Below, in pieces: positions 26,071 to 34,174 of a stretch of DNA of 50,507 nucleotides. Source of the stretch: Streptomyces xylophagus (GTDB taxonomy: Bacteria > Actinomycetota > Actinomycetes > Streptomycetales > Streptomycetaceae); assembly GCF_000716435.1 (NCBI RefSeq), contig NZ_JNWO01000045.1, positions 1-50,507 of the forward strand, read 5' to 3'. Both the position numbers and the translations under genes were made by a program. The notes under the pieces were generated by a model. That model ran no database searches. It saw only the letters and a list, made by a program, of their open reading frames with translations, and was not told where the DNA came from. Every line of letters begins with the position of its first letter. Position 1 is the first letter of the stretch.

Positions 26071-26103
26071 TTCAGGTGGGGGGATGGTGATGTTCGGGCT
26101 GTG

Positions 26104-26886
26104 TCAGCTCTGGCTCACGCCCAGCGTCAGGGTGCCCGTGTAGCCGGAGGAGGTCGAACTGCCCAGCGCGGTCAGGGTCATGAGGCCGGACGCGGCGCCT
26201 CCGTCGTCGTAGACCGAGTCCTGGGCGAGGGTGGTGCGGGTGACCGTGTTGGTCGAGTACGGGGAGATCTTGGCGACGGCGGTGGTGATGGTCTCGTCGA
26301 TGAACAGCTGGCCCGTGTGGAGTTCGCTGCCGCCGGTGAACGAGCCGTCCGAGGTGAGCGTGACGCCGGTGTGCACCTTGACGTGGATGTGGATGCAGCG
26401 GCCGCGGTACCAACCGGGGTAGATCGTGGTGATGCTGGCGAGCCCGCTCGAGTTCGTCAGGACACCGCCGCGCAGGAAGGTGCCGTCGTCCGCCTCGCTG
26501 TGGCCGTTGTTGCCGACGTACCCGGAGTACTCGCCGAGCGCGTCGCTGTGCCAGATCTCCACCAGCGCGTTGGGGATCACGGCGCAGGTGCTGCTGTTCA
26601 CGACGGTGAGGGCCAGCTTGAGCGGGATGCCGGCCTTGCCTTCGGTGACATCGGCGCGGACCAGGGCGCCGTCGAGGTAGTAGGGGCCTTCGGTCATCTC
26701 CTCCGTGAGGGTGCAGACTGCCGCCGCGGCGGCGGGAGTCGTACCCGTCGAGTCCGCTGTCGTGACGGTTGTGGGGGCTTCGGGCGCGGCGGCGCCGACG
26801 GCCAGCACGGCTGCCGTGGTGCCGGTGGCGATCAGTACGGTGCGGCGCCCGATCGAGTTCGTTCCTGCTCCAGAAGTGTCTGTCAT
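26104..26886 (-). CDS. Secreted intradiol ring-cleavage dioxygenase-like protein (second of two)
   Basis: 260 residues from MTDTSGAGTNSIGRR; a GTG 6 bases upstream (26892) is an equally possible start. Tat-type signal SIGRRTVLIATGTTAAVLAV. The intradiol core aligns with the neighbour along its length: TEGPYYLDGALVRADV, Tyr in WHSDALGEYSGY, Tyr in YPGWY and His-x-His in RCIHIHVKV, so the Fe(III) site is complete. It differs from the first copy in having GPYYL rather than GPYSL and a GWYRGR rather than GHYVSR approach to the metal, which could change substrate. Transcribed away from the 27033 gene. Confidence 0.85.
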   Translation of the reverse strand: MTDTSGAGTNSIGRRTVLIATGTTAAVLAVGAAAPEAPTTVTTADSTGTTPAAAAAVCTLTEEMTEGPYYLDGALVRADVTEGKAGIPLKLALTVVNSSTCAVIPNALVEIWHSDALGEYSGYVGNNGHSEADDGTFLRGGVLTNSSGLASITTIYPGWYRGRCIHIHVKVHTGVTLTSDGSFTGGSELHTGQLFIDETITTAVAKISPYSTNTVTRTTLAQDSVYDDGGAASGLMTLTALGSSTSSGYTGTLTLGVSQS

Positions 26887-27032
26887 GAACACGGCACCTT
26901 AGGGGCGGAGTCTGTCCGCCGGCTGTGAGGGCGGCAAAGTGACGAGGCGTCAAGTTACTTGCGAGACAGGGCACATGGTCATTGCCGATACCTGCCTCCC
27001 GTCGGCGCGATGGGTCGGGAGAGGATCAACGG

Positions 27033-27551
27033 GTGAACGACTCCGACCCCCGCCGCGCCGAACCCGGCGAGTTCCCGAGACTCGCCGCCGCGCTCGACAC
27101 CGTCAACCGCGACTTCGCGGCGATCTTTCCCGACCACGATCCGCTGGTGCTGATGGTCTGGGGCTGGGACGAGGACATCGCCGAACGGGTCTACGTCGCC
27201 CGGTCCGACGGCGCCTGGCAGGGCAACGGCCTCGCGGAACCGGACGCCGATGCCTCCGACCCCCTCGACGCCGTCGCGGACGCGGCACAGGACACGGTGA
27301 TGGAACTGTTCTGGCAGGCCTGGCCGGTCTGCCCGTTCCACAAGATGGGCACGCATCCGCGTCTCGAGGGGACAGAGGTCGACTGGGTGTGGGGAGAGGA
27401 CGCGGGGCCGCGCGTGGTGTGGTGGTGCCGGGGCCATCACGGCACCGACTGCCACGACCTCGCGCCGGTCGGGGAACTCGCCGGCGCCCTGCCCGGGAAG
27501 CAGCGGCGGGAGATACGGCGCAGGGAGCGGAAGCGGGGCGGGGCGCGGTAG
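27033..27551 (+). CDS. Conserved-looking hypothetical protein with Cys/His cluster
   Basis: 172 residues from a GTG at 27033 preceded by GAGAGGA. I do not recognise a family. The N-terminal half is acidic (FPDHDPLVLMVWGWDEDIAE). The C-terminal half contains CPFHKMGTHPRLEG and WWCRGHHGTDCHDLA, giving three Cys and five His that could bind zinc, and ends in a basic tail (KQRREIRRRERKRGG). No signal or membrane segment. It converges on the catalase gene 25 bp away. The upstream ATG at 26982 is less likely, as it lacks a ribosome site. Confidence 0.7.
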   Translation: MNDSDPRRAEPGEFPRLAAALDTVNRDFAAIFPDHDPLVLMVWGWDEDIAERVYVARSDGAWQGNGLAEPDADASDPLDAVADAAQDTVMELFWQAWPVCPFHKMGTHPRLEGTEVDWVWGEDAGPRVVWWCRGHHGTDCHDLAPVGELAGALPGKQRREIRRRERKRGGAR

Positions 27552-27576
27552 TGCCGTGGCCCCGCCTCGCCCGAGG

Positions 27577-28569
27577 TCAGGGAGCGAGTCGACGCTCAGC
27601 CGACACGGAATAGGCGTGGCGGCGGAAGGACAGCATGGTGTCGTCGGAGGGGTCCACGCCGGGGGCGAGGCGGGTCGGGTCGAAGACCTGTTGCTGCCAG
27701 TGGTCCTCGCGGGCCGAGCGGGCCGTCACGTGCAACTGCCCTGCCGGGATCAGCGGTCGGTGCTCCGGCCAGGCCTGGGAGGGATCGTGGGTCGGGTCGT
27801 CCGGTTCCGCGAACTGGAGGACCAGGGTGAAGCTGAGGGGGCCGGTCTTCAGCCGGGAGTCGAGGTCGCCGATGAGGAAGTCCGGGGCCAGGGTCTCGGC
27901 GTACGCGGAGTCCAGTTCGACCTCGCCGAGTTGGGGCACGAGGCGGTAGCGGAAGGGGCGGCGCTCACCGGATTCGTCGACCAGGACGAAGGCGTGCAGG
28001 CCGTCGTAGCGGGCGGTGGCGAAACTGGCGGGCGCCTGCTGACCCGCGAAGGACTTCAACGCCCCCCGGCTCTCCGGGTGTTGGGCGAGTACGGTGGCGA
28101 ACTTGCCGGCCGCAGCCAGCTTCCCCTTGGCGCGGTCGGCGAATCCGCCCTCGGTGCCCGCCTTGCCCAACGCCTCGACGAGGTCGATGAATCCCTCGGG
28201 ATTGTGACTCGGGAAGACCCGGAAGGTCGCCGCCACCAGATCCCAGACGCCCTTGTCGGCATCGAGGAACTTCACCGCCATCCCGCGTACGCCACGCACC
28301 CGGTCGTCGGCGTCGAAGCGCCCCGAGCCGTTCGAGAAGCGGACGACCGCCTCGGACTCGGCGAGGAGAGGGACGGCGGTCGTCCACTTCGCGACCTGCC
28401 CACTGGGCACGAAGTGCGCGTCGTAGACGGCCCCGCGGGCGTGCAGCCGGCGATCGTGCGGACGCGGCGGCGCGGCGGCCTCGATCCGGTCGACGGCCTG
28501 GGCCGCGGTCATTCCGTCCGCGGTGACCGAGGAGTCGGTGACCGAGGCGTCCTGCGGTGACTGTGACAT
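27577..28569 (-). CDS. Small catalase-family haem peroxidase
   Basis: 330 residues, the length of catalase-related peroxidases (SrpA type) rather than ~480-residue catalases. The distal His is H43 (RRLHARGAVYDAHF) with N80 (VRFSNGSG), and the proximal haem ligand Tyr is Y320 in RRHAYSVSAERR, close to the C-terminus. It removes peroxides, usually organic ones, in the cytoplasm; no signal peptide is present. A small four-helix protein gene ends 7 bp upstream on the same strand and is probably co-transcribed from the MerR-type promoter at 29007-29038, suggesting induction by an oxidative or drug signal. Confidence 0.9.
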   Translation of the reverse strand: MSQSPQDASVTDSSVTADGMTAAQAVDRIEAAAPPRPHDRRLHARGAVYDAHFVPSGQVAKWTTAVPLLAESEAVVRFSNGSGRFDADDRVRGVRGMAVKFLDADKGVWDLVAATFRVFPSHNPEGFIDLVEALGKAGTEGGFADRAKGKLAAAGKFATVLAQHPESRGALKSFAGQQAPASFATARYDGLHAFVLVDESGERRPFRYRLVPQLGEVELDSAYAETLAPDFLIGDLDSRLKTGPLSFTLVLQFAEPDDPTHDPSQAWPEHRPLIPAGQLHVTARSAREDHWQQQVFDPTRLAPGVDPSDDTMLSFRRHAYSVSAERRLAP

Positions 28570-28576
28570 GGCGGCA

Positions 28577-28999
28577 TCATCGCACCAGCGCCTCCCGCAA
28601 TCCCGTTCCCCGCCGCCACCATGGCGCCAGTTGGAGCACGCCGAACACCGCCTCCACGGTCAGGAACAGCCACAGGAACCGAGGGGCGCCCTGCGCGAGG
28701 GCGTACCCCTGCCAGGCGGTGAACAGCACGCGGGCCACCCCGTCGAGCAGCCCGTACAGAACCAGCGGGCGGACGAGCCGCAGCACGGCCCAGACGACCA
28801 CCACCGACCCCATCAGATTCGCGTACAGGGTCTGCACCGGGTCGAGTTCGGGCAGCACGCCCAGCCCCCAGTCCCGGCCCAGCGACGACAGTGCGTCTTG
28901 CACCAGCGCGTACGTCCACGGGGTCGCGAAGCCGGCCGTCACGACGAGGTCGTACCAGGCACTGGCCCGCACGACCCGGAGATAGGAAGCGATCGTCAT
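28577..28999 (-). CDS. Small four-helix membrane protein
   Basis: 140 residues from MTIASYLRVVRASAWYDLVV. About four hydrophobic segments (near 15-40, 55-80, 85-105 and 110-125) with charged ends WWRRGTGLREALVR. I do not recognise a characterised family. It is divergent from a MerR regulator and its promoter has MerR geometry, so it is the primary target of that regulator. The predicted transcription start is almost at the ATG, implying a leaderless message. Followed by the small catalase after 7 bp. Confidence 0.75.
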   Translation of the reverse strand: MTIASYLRVVRASAWYDLVVTAGFATPWTYALVQDALSSLGRDWGLGVLPELDPVQTLYANLMGSVVVVWAVLRLVRPLVLYGLLDGVARVLFTAWQGYALAQGAPRFLWLFLTVEAVFGVLQLAPWWRRGTGLREALVR

Positions 29000-29006
29000 G
29001 CCGCCG

Positions 29007-29038
29007 ACGCTAAACAGTGGAGTGCGGTCCAAGGTCAA
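29007..29038 (-). promoter_or_regulatory. MerR-type promoter with long spacer and dyad
   Basis: On the minus strand TTGACC (29038-29033) and TAGCGT (29012-29007) are 20 bp apart, the over-long spacing typical of MerR-activated promoters. A dyad (ACAGTGGA / TCCAAGGT) fills the spacer. The -10 box ends 7 bp before the ATG at 28999, so the mRNA is probably leaderless. Confidence 0.6.
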
Positions 29039-29060
29039 GCCATCAAGTCATCATGTGGGC

Positions 29061-29459
29061 ATGCGTATCGGGGAGTTGGCGACACGGGTGGGTCTGAGCA
29101 GGGACGCGCTCCGGTTCTACGAGCAGGTGGGCATCCTGAGCAGCGATCGGCTCGCGAACGGGTATCGCGACTACCCGCCCGAGGCGGTTCCCTGGCTCGA
29201 GTACGTCCGTACGGCCCAGGCCCTCGGCTTCTCCCTGGCCGAGATCGCCGAGCATGGGGAGGAGTTGACCGAGGCGTCTGATCAAGCGGCGGCGCTGTCC
29301 GCCCTGTTCGCCGACAAGGTCCGGATCATCGACACCCGCATGACTGAACTGGCCGCCCTCCGAGCTGAGTTGACGGCCCGCGCCGGTACGGACTGCCCCC
29401 TGCGGAAGCAGCCGACACCCGTGGCGCGGGCCGGGAGACGGTCAGGATTCCCGGGGTGA
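29061..29459 (+). CDS. MerR-family transcriptional regulator
   Basis: 132 residues from MRIGELATRVGLSRDALRFY. The MerR N-terminal winged helix (1-70) contains the usual RFYEQVGIL and NGYRDYPPEAV wing, and a coiled-coil dimer helix follows (about 80-113). The C-terminal CPLRKQ has only one Cys, so a metal-thiolate site is not obvious; the effector is unknown. It starts 62 bp from the divergent membrane protein and very probably activates it by untwisting the 20-bp spacer promoter. It converges on the 29468-30604 gene with an 8-bp gap. Confidence 0.87.
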   Translation: MRIGELATRVGLSRDALRFYEQVGILSSDRLANGYRDYPPEAVPWLEYVRTAQALGFSLAEIAEHGEELTEASDQAAALSALFADKVRIIDTRMTELAALRAELTARAGTDCPLRKQPTPVARAGRRSGFPG

Positions 29460-29467
29460 CGACGGGC

Positions 29468-30604
29468 TCACTGGAGCGACGGGTGTGACGTCGCGCGGAC
29501 GGTCCACGGTTCCTGGTCGATGTGCGCCGAGTCCAGCGTCATCCCCGCGAGGAGGCCAAGGGCCCCCGAGACCACGCCCAGCAGCAGGGCGGCCCAGTAG
29601 GGGACGACATCCAGCAGGAACGGCAGCGCGAAGAGGGCGCCGACCGCCGCGATGCGCAGATGCGAGGCGTGCACGCCCGGGAGGTAGCGGGCGGGCCGGG
29701 GCACCGGCGCGACGGCGAGTGCGGGGTCGGTCTCCCGCAGCGGGGCGGCACCGTCGCGCAGGAAGGGTTCGTAGTCCTCCTCCACGGTCTGACCCCAGAC
29801 CACGTGACCGGAGTCGGAGACGAACGCGGCGGGTACCAGACGTTCCTTGTTTGTCCCGGCGATGTCCCGCCACCGGGTGGGCCAGCACAACCAGCCGCCG
29901 TGGCCGCCGAGTTGGGCCACGGCGTTGGCGAGGTGCTTGTCACCGACCGCGCTGCTGTGACCGGCACTCATGGCCTGGAGCCGGACGGTCGGTTGCCCGC
30001 CGGTGTCGCCGTCGTCCACCAGCTCGACGCTGTAGGTGGCGCGGGCGGCGATCCTACCGAGGCCCTGCCCCGTCGGATACCGGTACGTCTCCAGCACCGG
30101 CGTCCCGAACCGGACCCGGACCGCGTGGACACCACCCTTGGCGGCGTCCTCCTTGAGCATCCGCTGCATGGGGCCGAGATAGCTCTGCAGCAGGCAGAGA
30201 AGACACACGGACGTCACCACGCCGACGATGAAGGTGAGCCCGCAGTACACGGCACCGAGTGCTGAACCCCGGCCGCCGTAAGCGCTGTTGGCGGCGGCGA
30301 AGGGCGCCCAGACGACGAGATACGCCGTCGCGACGAGCCCCCAGTCCCGCCGCACCGTCCCCAACGCGCCGGGTATCGCCTCCCGGGGAGCACTGGCCGC
30401 CGCCATCGGCTTCACGAGTGGCGCCGCCCGGCAGACGACCAGCCACCCCACGACGAACGCCGCCGCGAGGGCCAACGGCACGAGGATGTCCGGACGCGCG
30501 TGGTGCGGGTCGTACTGGAACGCCGCCGCGGCCCAGGCGACGGCCGTCGACAACAGGGCCGCCGCGCCGAGAGTTCTGGCGAGTGGCGTGGAAACGTGCG
30601 GCAT
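29468..30604 (-). CDS. Multi-helix membrane protein of unknown function
   Basis: 378 residues from ATG 30604 with GGGGGGAGATCAC upstream. Four hydrophobic segments lie in the first ~145 residues (including ILVPLALAAAFVVGWLVVC and GAVYCGLTFIVGVVTSVC), then a ~160-residue soluble region (GTPVLETYRYPTGQGLGR, WPTRWRDIAGTNKERLVPAA), then two helices near 318-358. I do not recognise a family. No operon partner: the DUF397 gene upstream is separated by 47 bp and is also on the minus strand, so read-through is possible. Confidence 0.75.
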   Translation of the reverse strand: MPHVSTPLARTLGAAALLSTAVAWAAAAFQYDPHHARPDILVPLALAAAFVVGWLVVCRAAPLVKPMAAASAPREAIPGALGTVRRDWGLVATAYLVVWAPFAAANSAYGGRGSALGAVYCGLTFIVGVVTSVCLLCLLQSYLGPMQRMLKEDAAKGGVHAVRVRFGTPVLETYRYPTGQGLGRIAARATYSVELVDDGDTGGQPTVRLQAMSAGHSSAVGDKHLANAVAQLGGHGGWLCWPTRWRDIAGTNKERLVPAAFVSDSGHVVWGQTVEEDYEPFLRDGAAPLRETDPALAVAPVPRPARYLPGVHASHLRIAAVGALFALPFLLDVVPYWAALLLGVVSGALGLLAGMTLDSAHIDQEPWTVRATSHPSLQ

Positions 30605-30651
30605 GTGATCTCCCCCCGGACCATGGTGCGGAGATCATATGCGGCGTTTCG

Positions 30652-30846
30652 TCAGACGGTGCGGATGAATTCCGTCCAGGTGGCGGGGGAGAGGGCGAGT
30701 TGAGGGCTCTGGGGGTTGTGGGGGTTCTGGTTGTTCTTGGAGTCGCGGATGTGGATGGTGGAGGGGGAGGTGGCGATCTCGACGCAGTCGCCGTCGCCGC
30801 TGCTGCTGTAGCTGCTCTTGAACCAGGCCAGGTCGGACGTGCTCAT
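30652..30846 (-). CDS. DUF397 small regulatory partner protein
   Basis: 64 residues, MSTSDLAWFKSSYSSSGDGD followed by CVEIATSPSTIHIRDSKN and a C-terminal WTEFIRTV. These are the hallmarks of DUF397 (WxKSSYS, CVEVA, VRDSK, WxxFI). Such proteins partner with an XRE regulator encoded next door in Streptomyces whiJ-like loci, where the pair represses development and the partner relieves it. Here its ATG overlaps the XRE stop by 4 bases (30843-30846). Confidence 0.93.
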   Translation of the reverse strand: MSTSDLAWFKSSYSSSGDGDCVEIATSPSTIHIRDSKNNQNPHNPQSPQLALSPATWTEFIRTV

Positions 30847-31667
30847 AGCGCTCCTCGTATCCGTTCCAACAGGCTCATGGACTCCTCCGAGGTGAGAGCC
30901 TGTGAACGCATCCTGGCATAACGCTGTTGGAGCACGCTTACTTCTTTCGGCTCGGAGATCAACAGACCGGCTCGCTGCCCCTCGCAGTAGGCGAACCACG
31001 TGTTGTTGGGGGTCTCCAGCAACTGCATGGGACCGGCCAACCCCGCGTGGCTCTCCCGTACTTGCGGCATGACCTGGACCTCGATGTTCCGAAGCTTGGC
31101 GACCTCAAGTACGTGGTCGATCTGCCCCCGGGTGATCTCAAGCCCGCCGGTGCGCCGCAGGAACAACCCCTCCTCCAGGATGAAGCTGAACGCCGTGTTC
31201 GGCCGTCCCCTCAGCAACTCCTGCCGCTTCGCTCGCTCTACCCACTGCGCCTCGACCTGCGCGTCGTCCATCGGCGGCAGTTGTTCCAGGAACAGGGTCC
31301 GCGCGTACGCCTCGGTCTGCAACAGCCCTGGAATCATCCGGCACTCGTAGGTGTACAGCGTGATCGCCGACTTCTCCTTGTGCGCCCACTGCCGGAACCA
31401 GGACGCCAACCCCGGCCGCCGCTCCAGGTGTTCCGCAGCTCGCTGGACCGCCCCCGTGTTGCCCAGCACCGGCTCGGAGCGATCGACGAACATCGAATCC
31501 GGCATCCGCCTCCCCAACTCCACCGACTCCACGGTGTGCTTGGAGAACCCGATCTGCCTTCCGAACTCCTCCCGGCTCAACCCCGCATGCTCCCGCAAGG
31601 CCTGCAACATCGCCCCGAACGTTCGCAGGCTGTCGGACACTTCGGGCTCGCCGCTGCCCTCGACCAT
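30843..31667 (-). CDS. XRE-family regulator with DUF5753 domain (WhiJ-like)
   Basis: 274 residues from ATG 31667 (GGAGG 9 bases upstream; an in-frame GTG 6 bases earlier is possible). Helix-turn-helix at about 18-60 (LSREEFGRQIGFSKHTVESV), then the DUF5753 ligand-like domain from about 90 to 265 (YECRMIPGLLQTEAYARTLF, GQIDHVLEV, VQVMPQVRESHAGLAGPM). This is the canonical partner of DUF397. Known relatives control differentiation and antibiotic production in Streptomyces. Divergent from an anti-sigma-like ATPase gene over a gap holding a perfect 12-bp palindrome that may be its operator. Confidence 0.92.
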   Translation of the reverse strand: MVEGSGEPEVSDSLRTFGAMLQALREHAGLSREEFGRQIGFSKHTVESVELGRRMPDSMFVDRSEPVLGNTGAVQRAAEHLERRPGLASWFRQWAHKEKSAITLYTYECRMIPGLLQTEAYARTLFLEQLPPMDDAQVEAQWVERAKRQELLRGRPNTAFSFILEEGLFLRRTGGLEITRGQIDHVLEVAKLRNIEVQVMPQVRESHAGLAGPMQLLETPNNTWFAYCEGQRAGLLISEPKEVSVLQQRYARMRSQALTSEESMSLLERIRGAL

Positions 31668-31725
31668 GGTCACCCACCTCCCGCGCACATGGTTACGGAA
31701 CGTAGCGCGTACTGTCCAGCGTGTG

Positions 31726-31754
31726 ACCCCGTACGCTGCCGCAGCGTACGGGGT
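31726..31754. promoter_or_regulatory. Perfect 12-bp palindrome between XRE and ATPase genes
   Basis: ACCCCGTACGCT and AGCGTACGGGGT flank a 5-base centre GCCGC. It lies midway in the 130-bp divergent gap, 59 bp from the XRE start and 43 bp from the ATPase start. It could be an operator for the WhiJ-like protein or a hairpin in either leader. Confidence 0.6.
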
Positions 31755-31797
31755 CGGGACCTGGTGAAGTGCCCTCCCGGAACGCCACATTGGGCCC

Positions 31798-32268
31798 ATG
31801 ACCATCCAACCCCCCGTCACCGTACGTACGTTCACCCAGCGCCTCAGCCCAACTCCCCGCGGCGCCCGCCTCGCCCGCCACCTCGCCCTCAACCAGCTGG
31901 AAGCCTGGGGCATCCCGCACGGCAGTGACTCCTCCGACGCCGTCGCCCTGATCGTCGCCGAACTCGCCGCCAACGCCGTGACGCACGGGCGCGTACCGGG
32001 ACGGGACTTCGAACTGCGGCTCTCCCTCGTCACCGGGAGCGTCCGGATCGAAGTCACCGACACCCGCAGTGGGCCGCGTCCCCCGGGACCCGGGGCCGTA
32101 CGGGAGCCGTTGCCGCTGGCGGAGTCCGGGCGCGGGCTCGTGCTCGTCGGCGCGCTCGCGGACCGGTGGGAGGTGGTGGACCGGGAGCCGTTGGGGAAAA
32201 CCGTCCGCGCGGAGGTCGACGTGCCACGCTGGTTGTCCCGTTTCCAAGGCGCCCCACCGGTGCGATGA
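31798..32268 (+). CDS. HATPase anti-sigma-factor-like protein (RsbW/AbaA-like)
   Basis: 156 residues with one GHKL ATP-binding fold: the N-box is ALIVAELAANAVTHGR (about 49-64), the G1 region is IEVTDTRSGPRP and the G2 box is ESGRGLVLVGALADRW (about 109-124). Small single-domain proteins of this kind phosphorylate anti-anti-sigma factors or act as AbaA-like regulators. Together with the divergent XRE/DUF397 pair it forms the recurrent three-gene set of streptomycetes. A three-helix protein gene starts 7 bp after its stop. Confidence 0.9.
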   Translation: MTIQPPVTVRTFTQRLSPTPRGARLARHLALNQLEAWGIPHGSDSSDAVALIVAELAANAVTHGRVPGRDFELRLSLVTGSVRIEVTDTRSGPRPPGPGAVREPLPLAESGRGLVLVGALADRWEVVDREPLGKTVRAEVDVPRWLSRFQGAPPVR

Positions 32269-32275
32269 TTGGCCG

Positions 32276-32605
32276 GTGCTCATAGCCCTGAACGTGCTGC
32301 TTTTCGTCACCGCCTTCTTCTGTCTCGCCGTGGGCATCGCGGCCGTCACGTCGACGCGGGTGCTTCCCTGGTTGGTCGGCAAGGTGATCAGGCCTCGGCT
32401 GTGGGGCGCGGGATACATCTTGTTCGGTGTCGTCGTCCTGTACCACGCGGTGGTCGCACTGGCGCCTGTCGACCCGGCGGTCTCCATGGTGCTGACAGCC
32501 GTCACCACGGCGACGGCTCTTGGCGGCCTCGGGATGATGTGGTCCGCCCAGCGGGTCGGCCGGGGGACGCCGTCGCTCCCCACCGGGCCCGGCGTCACTG
32601 AGTAG
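32276..32605 (+). CDS. Small three-helix membrane protein
   Basis: 109 residues from a GTG at 32276 (VLIALNVLLFVTAFFCLAVG). Three hydrophobic segments at about 2-24, 40-62 and 68-90 and a polar tail QRVGRGTPSLPTGPG. No recognised family; probable co-transcription with the ATPase gene 7 bp upstream suggests a membrane partner for it. The longer frame beginning inside the ATPase gene is a shadow. The 58 bp after it contain TCACAGG (32613-32619) before the DUF3500 gene. Confidence 0.7.
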   Translation: MLIALNVLLFVTAFFCLAVGIAAVTSTRVLPWLVGKVIRPRLWGAGYILFGVVVLYHAVVALAPVDPAVSMVLTAVTTATALGGLGMMWSAQRVGRGTPSLPTGPGVTE

Positions 32606-32663
32606 CCTTCTCTCACAGGTTCCTGACAAGAACGCTTCAGGTTCGGCGTGGATTCTCATCCGC

Positions 32664-34049
32664 ATGCATGGACACCGACCCCACACCCCCGCATCCGAGC
32701 GCAGCCGCCGCTGGTTCATGAACAAGGCGCTGCTCGCCGGAGGTGTCGCCGCCGTGGCGACCATGACCGGATGCTCCAACGACTCGTCGGACACGGCGAG
32801 TTCGTCCTCCGCCGCACAGTCCGGCGCCCCGAGCGGTATGCCCTCGGGCGGGCCCGGAGCCGGTGGTGGTGGGGGTGGCGGCATGGGCCCCGGGGTCTCC
32901 CAGGTGAAGTACAAGGACCTCAAGGGCGTCACCGCCGACGGCAAGGTCGTCGACGACCTGTTCACGATCCACTCGACCGGTGTGTCCACGGACGGACTGG
33001 TCAAGGCGGCGCAGGCGTTCCTCGACGGGCTCTCCGCGAAGGAGCGCAAGTCCTGCACGTTCGACGTCGACGCCGACGAGTGGACGGCCTGGAGCAACGT
33101 CGACGGCTACGACCGCAAGGGCGTCCGCATGGGCGACCTGACCGACAAGAAGCGCAACCTCGGGTACGCGCTGCTCGGTGTCGCGCTCTCCGCCGACGGT
33201 CTCACCCAGACCCGCAACATCATGAAGCTCAACCAGTTCCTCGGCGACTCCAACGGCGGCAACCAGAAGACGCTGACCGAGGGCCACTACTTCTTCACCT
33301 TCATGGGCACCCCGTCGACCACGAAGCCGTGGGGTTTCCAGTACGAGGGTCACCACGTCGCCATCAACTACTTCGTGCTCGGCGACCAGGTCGTGATGAC
33401 ACCGACCTTCATGGGGTCCGAGCCGACCACGGCCACGTACAAGGGCGAGAAGATCACCCTGTTCCGGCCGGAGACGACGGCCGGCCTGGCGATGATCCGC
33501 TCCCTCACCAAGGCGCAGCTCGCCAAGGCGGTCTCCTCGCAGGGCAACGGCAACGAGGACATGAAGGCCGGGGCGGGTTCGGACAACCTCAAGCTCGCCT
33601 ACGAGGGCGTGCGCGGCTCCGAACTCACCGCCGCCCAGCGGAAGAAGCTGCTGGCCGTGGCCCAGGTGTACGTCGGCTACATCAACGAGGGCCACGCCGA
33701 GGTCAAGATGACCGAGGTGGAGAAGCACCTCGACGACACGTACTTCTACTGGATGGGCGAGACCAAGGACACGTCCGCCTTCTACTACCGCATCCACAGC
33801 CCGGTCGTGCTGATCGAGTACGACGCCCAGGCCCCGCTCTTCTACCACGAGGCCTCCTCCGCCAGCCCGAGCGCCAGTGCCAGTGCCAGTGCCAGCGCGA
33901 GTTCGAACGGTGGTGGCCCTCCCGGCGGCGGCATGGGCATGGGCGGCGGCACCCCGTCCCAGGAGCACATCCACACCATCATCCGCACCCCCAACGGGGG
34001 CGACTACGGCGTGGACCTGCTGAAGCTGCACCTCGAGAACGACCACTGA
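32664..34049 (+). CDS. DUF3500-domain lipoprotein
   Basis: 461 residues. The N-terminus carries SRRWFMNKALLAGGVAAVAT and a lipobox-like MTGC at about 34-37, so it is probably a lipoprotein exported by Tat or Sec. A Gly/Ser/Pro-rich linker leads to a DUF3500 domain (about 95-400) with GYALLGVALSADGLTQTRNI and GFQYEGHHVAINYFVLGD, rich in His that could bind metal. Near the end lie a (SA)n run and HIHTIIRTPNGGDYGVDLL. The family has no established activity. Followed by a 125-bp AT-richer stretch (34050-34174), the lowest-GC gap in the window, which probably holds the promoter of the hydroxylase gene. Confidence 0.85.
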   Translation: MHGHRPHTPASERSRRWFMNKALLAGGVAAVATMTGCSNDSSDTASSSSAAQSGAPSGMPSGGPGAGGGGGGGMGPGVSQVKYKDLKGVTADGKVVDDLFTIHSTGVSTDGLVKAAQAFLDGLSAKERKSCTFDVDADEWTAWSNVDGYDRKGVRMGDLTDKKRNLGYALLGVALSADGLTQTRNIMKLNQFLGDSNGGNQKTLTEGHYFFTFMGTPSTTKPWGFQYEGHHVAINYFVLGDQVVMTPTFMGSEPTTATYKGEKITLFRPETTAGLAMIRSLTKAQLAKAVSSQGNGNEDMKAGAGSDNLKLAYEGVRGSELTAAQRKKLLAVAQVYVGYINEGHAEVKMTEVEKHLDDTYFYWMGETKDTSAFYYRIHSPVVLIEYDAQAPLFYHEASSASPSASASASASASSNGGGPPGGGMGMGGGTPSQEHIHTIIRTPNGGDYGVDLLKLHLENDH

Positions 34050-34174
34050 CGACAACAGCCAGTGACATATGCCCAATTGGACCTTATGGGCTACATGGTC
34101 ACTTTCAATTCCTCATCATCCTGATCTGGCTGATATGAAACCCCTTGGCCGAAAAAGCAAGATCAGGGGTGGAT

